Source: Bdellovibrionales bacterium (lineage in GTDB: Bacteria > Bdellovibrionota > Bdellovibrionia > Bdellovibrionales > UBA1609). Taken from it: 25,704 nucleotides of DNA. Under the pieces are notes generated by a model. It made no database searches. It saw only the letters and a list, made by a program, of their open reading frames with translations, and had not been told where the DNA came from. The translations under genes and the position numbers were made by a program. The stretch lies in the NCBI GenBank assembly GCA_020435025.1, contig JAGRAG010000016.1, positions 1 to 25,704 on the forward strand, in the 5' to 3' direction. Within the stretch, counting starts at the first letter, position 1, and each line of letters starts with the position of its first letter. Positions 21,970 to 25,704 of this stretch are shown one piece after another.

Positions 21970-23577
21970 ATGCGTCGTCTTTTTTGGATTGTATTTATTG
22001 GTTCTTTTTTAGCGATCGGCGGACTCTCGTTCGTTGCTTCTTACTTAGTTTGGTTATTTGTTCCAGTTGGATTGTTATTTGCCTTTGGAGTTGTTGATTT
22101 TTTCCAACACAAACACGCCATTCGTAGAAACTTTCCTTTACTGGGACGTTTTCGATACTGGTTGGAGATGATCCGCCCAGAAATCAATCAATACTTTATT
22201 GAGTCCAATTCTGATGGAGTTCCCTTTAGTCGAGAACAACGATCGGTTGTCTATCAAAGGGCCAAGCATGAAATCGACACCCTCCCATTTGGCTCGCAGC
22301 TGAATCAATATGCCAGCGGTTACGAATGGGTCAGCCATTCGATCAATACCAAAACAGTCAGTAAAGAATCCTTAAGGACGTTAGTGGGAGGTCCGGACTG
22401 TCAACAACCTTATGATTGCAGTTTGTTTAATGTATCAGCGATGAGTTTTGGATCTCTTAGTCGTCAGGCTGTGGAAGCTTTAAGTGCCGGGGCTAAATTG
22501 GGTGGTTTTGCTGTCAATACCGGTGAAGGTGGCTTGTCCCCTTATCATCTTAATGGTGGGGGCGACATCATTTGGCAAATTGGTACGGGATATTTTGGCT
22601 GTCGCACGTTAGAGGGAAAGTTCGATGCGGATCGATTTGCTCAACTTTCCAAGCATCCACAAATTAAAATGATTGAAATCAAGATCTCTCAAGGAGCCAA
22701 GCCGGGGCATGGCGGGATTCTTCCAGGTGGAAAAGTCACTCAAGAGATCAGTCAAATTCGTGGAGTGCCGATAGGAAAAGATGTCTTGTCGCCACCAACT
22801 CATGCTATGTTTTCTAATCCTAAAGAGCTGATTGAATTTATCGCTCAGTTGCGAGAGCTATCTGGCGGTAAACCTATTGGTATTAAATTGTGCATTGGAA
22901 AGAGGCGTGAATTTATAGCTATTTGTAAAGCGATTGTCGAGAGGAATTCAGGGCCGGACTACATTGCTGTGGATGGTGGTGAAGGAGGAACAGGGGCTGC
23001 GCCCTTAGAGTTTTCTAACCACATTGGGGTGCCGAGTCTCGAAGGATTGGTCTTTGTCCATAACTGCTTAAAGGGGTTTGGACTGCGTAAAAAGATAAAA
23101 GTTTTTTCCGCGGGCAAAGTCATTTCGGCATTTGATTTTATAAAAAGACTGGCCTTGGGTGCTGATGTGGTCTATGCGGCTCGTTCCTTTATGCTCTCGT
23201 TGGGCTGTATTCAAGCTTTACGGTGCAACACCAATCACTGTCCTGCTGGTGTGGCCACTCAAGATCCTCAATTAGCCGCGGGGCTTGTGGTGACGGATAA
23301 AAAAGTTCGAGTGCGAGGATATCATCATGAAACGTTAGATGCTGCCGCTCATATGATGGGAGCGATGGGAATCAGTCATCCCACAGAGTTAAGGCCTTGG
23401 CACATTATGAGAAGAATCAATCACTCCGAAATTAGAAATTATGGAGAGTTGGTGGAGTCGTTAAAAGACAACTGCTTACTCAAAGAAGAAACTCTTCCCA
23501 GTCACTATGCGCGGGCTTGGAAGGCCTCATCGTCAAACACCTTTGACAATGTTTTAAGTGAAACTCACGGAGAATAA
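21970..23577 (+). CDS. Glutamate-synthase-like FMN-binding membrane protein
   Basis: 535 residues. One or two membrane segments occupy residues ~4-45 (FWIVFIGSFLAIGGLSFVASYLVWLFVPVGLLFAFGVV), followed by a domain matching the FMN/Fe-S part of glutamate synthase (GltB): FNVSAMSFGSLS, AVNTGEGGLSPYH, EIKISQGAKPGHGGILPGGKVT, KLCIG, AVDGGEGGTGAAP, and the [3Fe-4S] cluster C413-x5-C419-x4-C424 in GCIQALRCNTNHCPAGVATQDP. There is no glutaminase domain and no GXGXG repeat domain, so this is a stand-alone synthase-like oxidoreductase; true glutamate synthase activity is unproven. It is the same class as YerD-like proteins. It converges with typA, 17 bases apart. Confidence 0.9.
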   Translation: MRRLFWIVFIGSFLAIGGLSFVASYLVWLFVPVGLLFAFGVVDFFQHKHAIRRNFPLLGRFRYWLEMIRPEINQYFIESNSDGVPFSREQRSVVYQRAKHEIDTLPFGSQLNQYASGYEWVSHSINTKTVSKESLRTLVGGPDCQQPYDCSLFNVSAMSFGSLSRQAVEALSAGAKLGGFAVNTGEGGLSPYHLNGGGDIIWQIGTGYFGCRTLEGKFDADRFAQLSKHPQIKMIEIKISQGAKPGHGGILPGGKVTQEISQIRGVPIGKDVLSPPTHAMFSNPKELIEFIAQLRELSGGKPIGIKLCIGKRREFIAICKAIVERNSGPDYIAVDGGEGGTGAAPLEFSNHIGVPSLEGLVFVHNCLKGFGLRKKIKVFSAGKVISAFDFIKRLALGADVVYAARSFMLSLGCIQALRCNTNHCPAGVATQDPQLAAGLVVTDKKVRVRGYHHETLDAAAHMMGAMGISHPTELRPWHIMRRINHSEIRNYGELVESLKDNCLLKEETLPSHYARAWKASSSNTFDNVLSETHGE

Positions 23578-23594
23578 AAGAAGCCGTTACTTTT

Positions 23595-25394
23595 TTAGAG
23601 AAACTTCTTTCGTTCGTGAGGGTTAAGATGGGTGCACCGGATGCGAATGTGATGAGGGGTGACTTCAATCAGTTCGCGGTCGGAAATCCATTCTAAAGCT
23701 TCTTCAAGAGTCATAGGTTTTACCGGAGCCAGTTTAATGGCATCGTCACTTCCTGAAGCTCGAATATTGGTGAGTTTCTTTTCTTTTGTGACATTTACGT
23801 TCAAATCAATGCCTTTATTGGCTTCACCGACGACCATTCCTTCATAAACTTCCACGCCGGGTACGATAAAGAGGCGCCCTCGATCTCCCAATGTATTTAA
23901 AGCATATCCGGTAGCTTTTCCTTTACGGTCGGCAATAATAGCCCCCGTATTGCGGCCTTTGATTTCACCTTTGTAATCCTGAAAACCGGCAAACTGTGTA
24001 TTGAGAAGCCCCGTGCCTCGGGTGTCGGTGAGAAACTCCGAACGATAACCAATCAGTCCACGCGATGGAATGGCAAACTCTAAGCGAGTCCGGCTTCCAA
24101 TGTTGGTCATCCCATTGAGAATTCCTTTGCGCTCTCCTAGTTTTTTTGTAACTGCGCCGACATACTCTTCTTCCACATCAATGATGGCTGACTCCATGGG
24201 CTCTAGTTTCTCGCCATTGTCTCCTTTCTTGTAAAGGACCTGAGGTTTGGAAACTGTGAATTCGAATCCTTCTCGTCGCATTTGTTCAAACAACACACTT
24301 AACTGAAGCTCTCCACGCCCAAGAACTTTAAAGGTGTCTGTGGCGTCGGTGTTTTCTACCCGAATGGCGACGTTGTATAGAAGTTCTTTATCGAGACGCT
24401 CTCGGATTTTTCGGCTGGTGACCTGTTTGCCGTCGAGACCGGCAAAAGGACCATCGTTCACCGCCAACATGACGCCAACTGTTGGCTCATCGACCTTTAT
24501 ACGCGGAAGTGGCATGGGGTTTTCCGCAGAGGTCAATGAATCCCCGATGTTGATTTCGTCAAAGCCTGCAACGACGGCGATGTCGCCCGCAAAAATAGCT
24601 TCTGTGGCAACCTGTTCACTGGCTTTATAGGAAAAGAGTGCAGATACCTTGATTGGTTTAGTGCCGTTTTCTTTGCTGACTAAAATGGTGTCACCAACAC
24701 GAATGGTGCCGTTGCGAACCCGGCCAATAGCCAAGCGACCGACAAAGTTGTTGTATCCAATATTGGAAACAAGAATTTGTAAGGGGGCTCCAGGATCACC
24801 AACGGGAGCGGGAAAGTCATCAATGATATGATCAAAAAGTGGGCGAAGATCTTTTCCTGGAGTGGAGGGATCCGTTGTTGCCAGTCCATCTTTAGCGATG
24901 GCGTAAATAGCTGTAAAGTCCGTTTGCTCATCAGAGGCTCCCAGATCGCAAAAGAGGTCAAAGATCTCATTGATCACTTCATCGATCCGGGCATCAGGAC
25001 GATCGATTTTATTAACGCAGACAAGTAGTTTTAAATCTTTTTCAAGAGCTTTTCCTAATACAAATCGAGTTTGAGGAAGAGGCCCCTCACTGGCATCGAC
25101 CAGCAAAATGGCGCCATCGACCATATCTAAGATCCTTTCGACTTCCCCGCCAAAGTCACTGTGTCCAGGGGTGTCGACAATATTGACCTTCACATCACGA
25201 TAGATAAACGAACAGTTTTTGGCGGCAATGGTGATTCCTCGTTCTTTTTCCAAGTCCATAGAGTCCATCATTCGATCGGCCACTTCTTCGTTTTCTCTGA
25301 AAGTTCCACTTTGTTTGAGTAAGTGGTCAACGAGTGTGGTTTTTCCATGGTCGACGTGGGCAATGATAGCAATATTACGAATAGGAAGTTTCAT
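23595..25394 (-). CDS. typA: Translational GTPase TypA/BipA
   Basis: 599 residues, close to the usual ~605. The GTPase motifs are complete: AHVDHGKTT (12-20), ERGITI (51-56), DTPGH (74-78) and NKID (128-131). The middle is an EF-Tu-like domain 2 (LQILVSNIGYNNFVGRLAIGRV), followed by the EF-G-like domain III and V modules (GRGELQLSVLFEQMRREGFEF; GAVTKKLGERKGILNGM; PSRGLIGYRSEFLTDTRGTG) and a C-terminal BipA-specific domain (KELTNIRASGSDDAIKL-like, here KKLTNIRASGSDDAIKLAPV) ending in EVTPHHIRIR. TypA binds ribosomes and aids 50S assembly and growth at low temperature or under stress. A good promoter precedes it and AGGA is a plausible ribosome site. Confidence 0.97.
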   Translation of the reverse strand: MKLPIRNIAIIAHVDHGKTTLVDHLLKQSGTFRENEEVADRMMDSMDLEKERGITIAAKNCSFIYRDVKVNIVDTPGHSDFGGEVERILDMVDGAILLVDASEGPLPQTRFVLGKALEKDLKLLVCVNKIDRPDARIDEVINEIFDLFCDLGASDEQTDFTAIYAIAKDGLATTDPSTPGKDLRPLFDHIIDDFPAPVGDPGAPLQILVSNIGYNNFVGRLAIGRVRNGTIRVGDTILVSKENGTKPIKVSALFSYKASEQVATEAIFAGDIAVVAGFDEINIGDSLTSAENPMPLPRIKVDEPTVGVMLAVNDGPFAGLDGKQVTSRKIRERLDKELLYNVAIRVENTDATDTFKVLGRGELQLSVLFEQMRREGFEFTVSKPQVLYKKGDNGEKLEPMESAIIDVEEEYVGAVTKKLGERKGILNGMTNIGSRTRLEFAIPSRGLIGYRSEFLTDTRGTGLLNTQFAGFQDYKGEIKGRNTGAIIADRKGKATGYALNTLGDRGRLFIVPGVEVYEGMVVGEANKGIDLNVNVTKEKKLTNIRASGSDDAIKLAPVKPMTLEEALEWISDRELIEVTPHHIRIRCTHLNPHERKKFL

Positions 25395-25438
25395 GGTCTA
25401 TCCTGGTCAAGGTTAAATTTACAACGAGATGAGACGAT

Positions 25439-25467
25439 TTTATATCGACACTCTGGGGGTCGGGCAA
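25439..25467 (-). promoter_or_regulatory. Promoter of typA
   Basis: On the minus strand TTGCCC (25462-25467) and TATAAA (25439-25444) are separated by exactly 17 bases. The expected transcript start is about 38 bases before the typA ATG. Confidence 0.65.
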
Positions 25468-25499
25468 GTAAAAGATGCGGCCAAAACACAAGCATTCAG

Positions 25500-25704
25500 T
25501 TAGTTTTGCGCGGAAGGCAGCCGTTCCAGGGTCTCTTTGTACTCTTTTACAAATTGATCGACAATTTCACTGGCAGAAAGAGTCTCTTGAATCAGTCCGA
25601 CCGTCTGTCCCGCACTCCAAACGTTCTTCCAGGTTGTCTTTTTCGCTGCCTTCTCAAGGTCTCTCATTCCCATATAATGTATGAGGGGGGTGACCCATTT
25701 TTTT
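25500..25704 (-). CDS. Nitronate monooxygenase-like FMN protein, C-terminal part (partial at right edge)
   Basis: The frame is open to the right edge and ends in TAA at 25500. The last 67 residues read KKWVTPLIHYMGMRDLEKAAKKTTWKNV in outline, then VWSAGQTVGLIQETLSASE and IVDQFVKEYKETLERLPSAQN. The S-A-G-Q-x-V-G-L-I segment followed by an amphipathic helix is the usual end of 2-nitropropane dioxygenase/nitronate monooxygenase and FabK-like TIM-barrel enzymes. The rest of the gene lies outside the window. It reads in the same direction as typA, about 105 bases before it, and the typA promoter lies between, so they are probably separate units. Confidence 0.72.
   Translation of the reverse strand, partial: KKWVTPLIHYMGMRDLEKAAKKTTWKNVWSAGQTVGLIQETLSASEIVDQFVKEYKETLERLPSAQN

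Noticed and set aside
23659..25028. Several plus-strand frames opposite typA
   Set aside because: All are antisense to a highly conserved GTPase and show no protein features.

Overview
The window looks like a chromosomal stretch from a Gram-negative, free-living bacterium. Outer-membrane barrels, lipoproteins with lipoboxes, PilZ-domain enzymes, a type III glutamine synthetase, and a moderate-to-low GC, gene-dense layout fit the Bdellovibrionota/Oligoflexia best. That placement is an inference from gene content, not a measured phylogeny. There are no rRNA or tRNA genes, no CRISPR array and no intact transposase. The window cuts a gene at each end: the C-terminus of an SGNH-like protein on the left and the C-terminus of a nitronate monooxygenase-like protein on the right.

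Layout. 1-525: SGNH-like 3' end. 526-989: a gene-poor, hairpin-rich gap ending in an 18-bp palindrome between two 12-bp direct repeats. 990-1505: DUF3592-like membrane protein. 1722-3816: a tight two-gene operon coding a FeeM-like N-acyltransferase fused to a PilZ domain and an E1/ThiF-like adenylating enzyme. 3869-4891 (-): predicted outer-membrane protein. 5187-6839: secreted subtilase with I9-like and PA domains, followed by a strong terminator. 6840-7509: non-coding, with a lone repeat end and a perfect 24-bp hairpin. 7510-8205: helical lipoprotein. 8544-9224: DUF4336. 9497-9997: Ogt-type DNA repair methyltransferase. 10042-11859 (-): large two-part SAM methyltransferase-like protein. 12013-12534: small barrel protein. 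12534-12683: MITE-like element. 12686-13666: astacin-type metallopeptidase with an in-frame stop. 13880-16075: type III glutamine synthetase. 16131-16256 (-): possible secreted micropeptide. 16508-17599: collagen-like modular lipoprotein. 17734-18591: RlmI-like methyltransferase. 18575-18818: perfect 81-bp inverted repeat around a GC-rich core. 18979-19587: secreted protein. 19659-21143 (-): PPP phosphatase-PilZ fusion behind a DUF4442 gene. 21443-21856: LuxR-type HTH regulator. 21970-23577: glutamate-synthase-like FMN protein. 23595-25394 (-): typA/bipA. 25500-25704 (-): nitronate monooxygenase-like 3' end.

Themes. Two different enzymes carry a C-terminal PilZ module with recognisable c-di-GMP-binding motifs, so acyl-amino-acid synthesis and protein dephosphorylation may both respond to c-di-GMP. 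The FeeM-PilZ plus E1-like pair is the best candidate for a little-described pathway: N-acylation of an amino acid followed by adenylation of a carboxylate. Surface and secreted products are numerous. Three inverted-repeat structures (24-bp hairpin, 150-bp element with 25-bp ends, 81-bp arms) lie directly at gene ends and are the most striking non-coding features.
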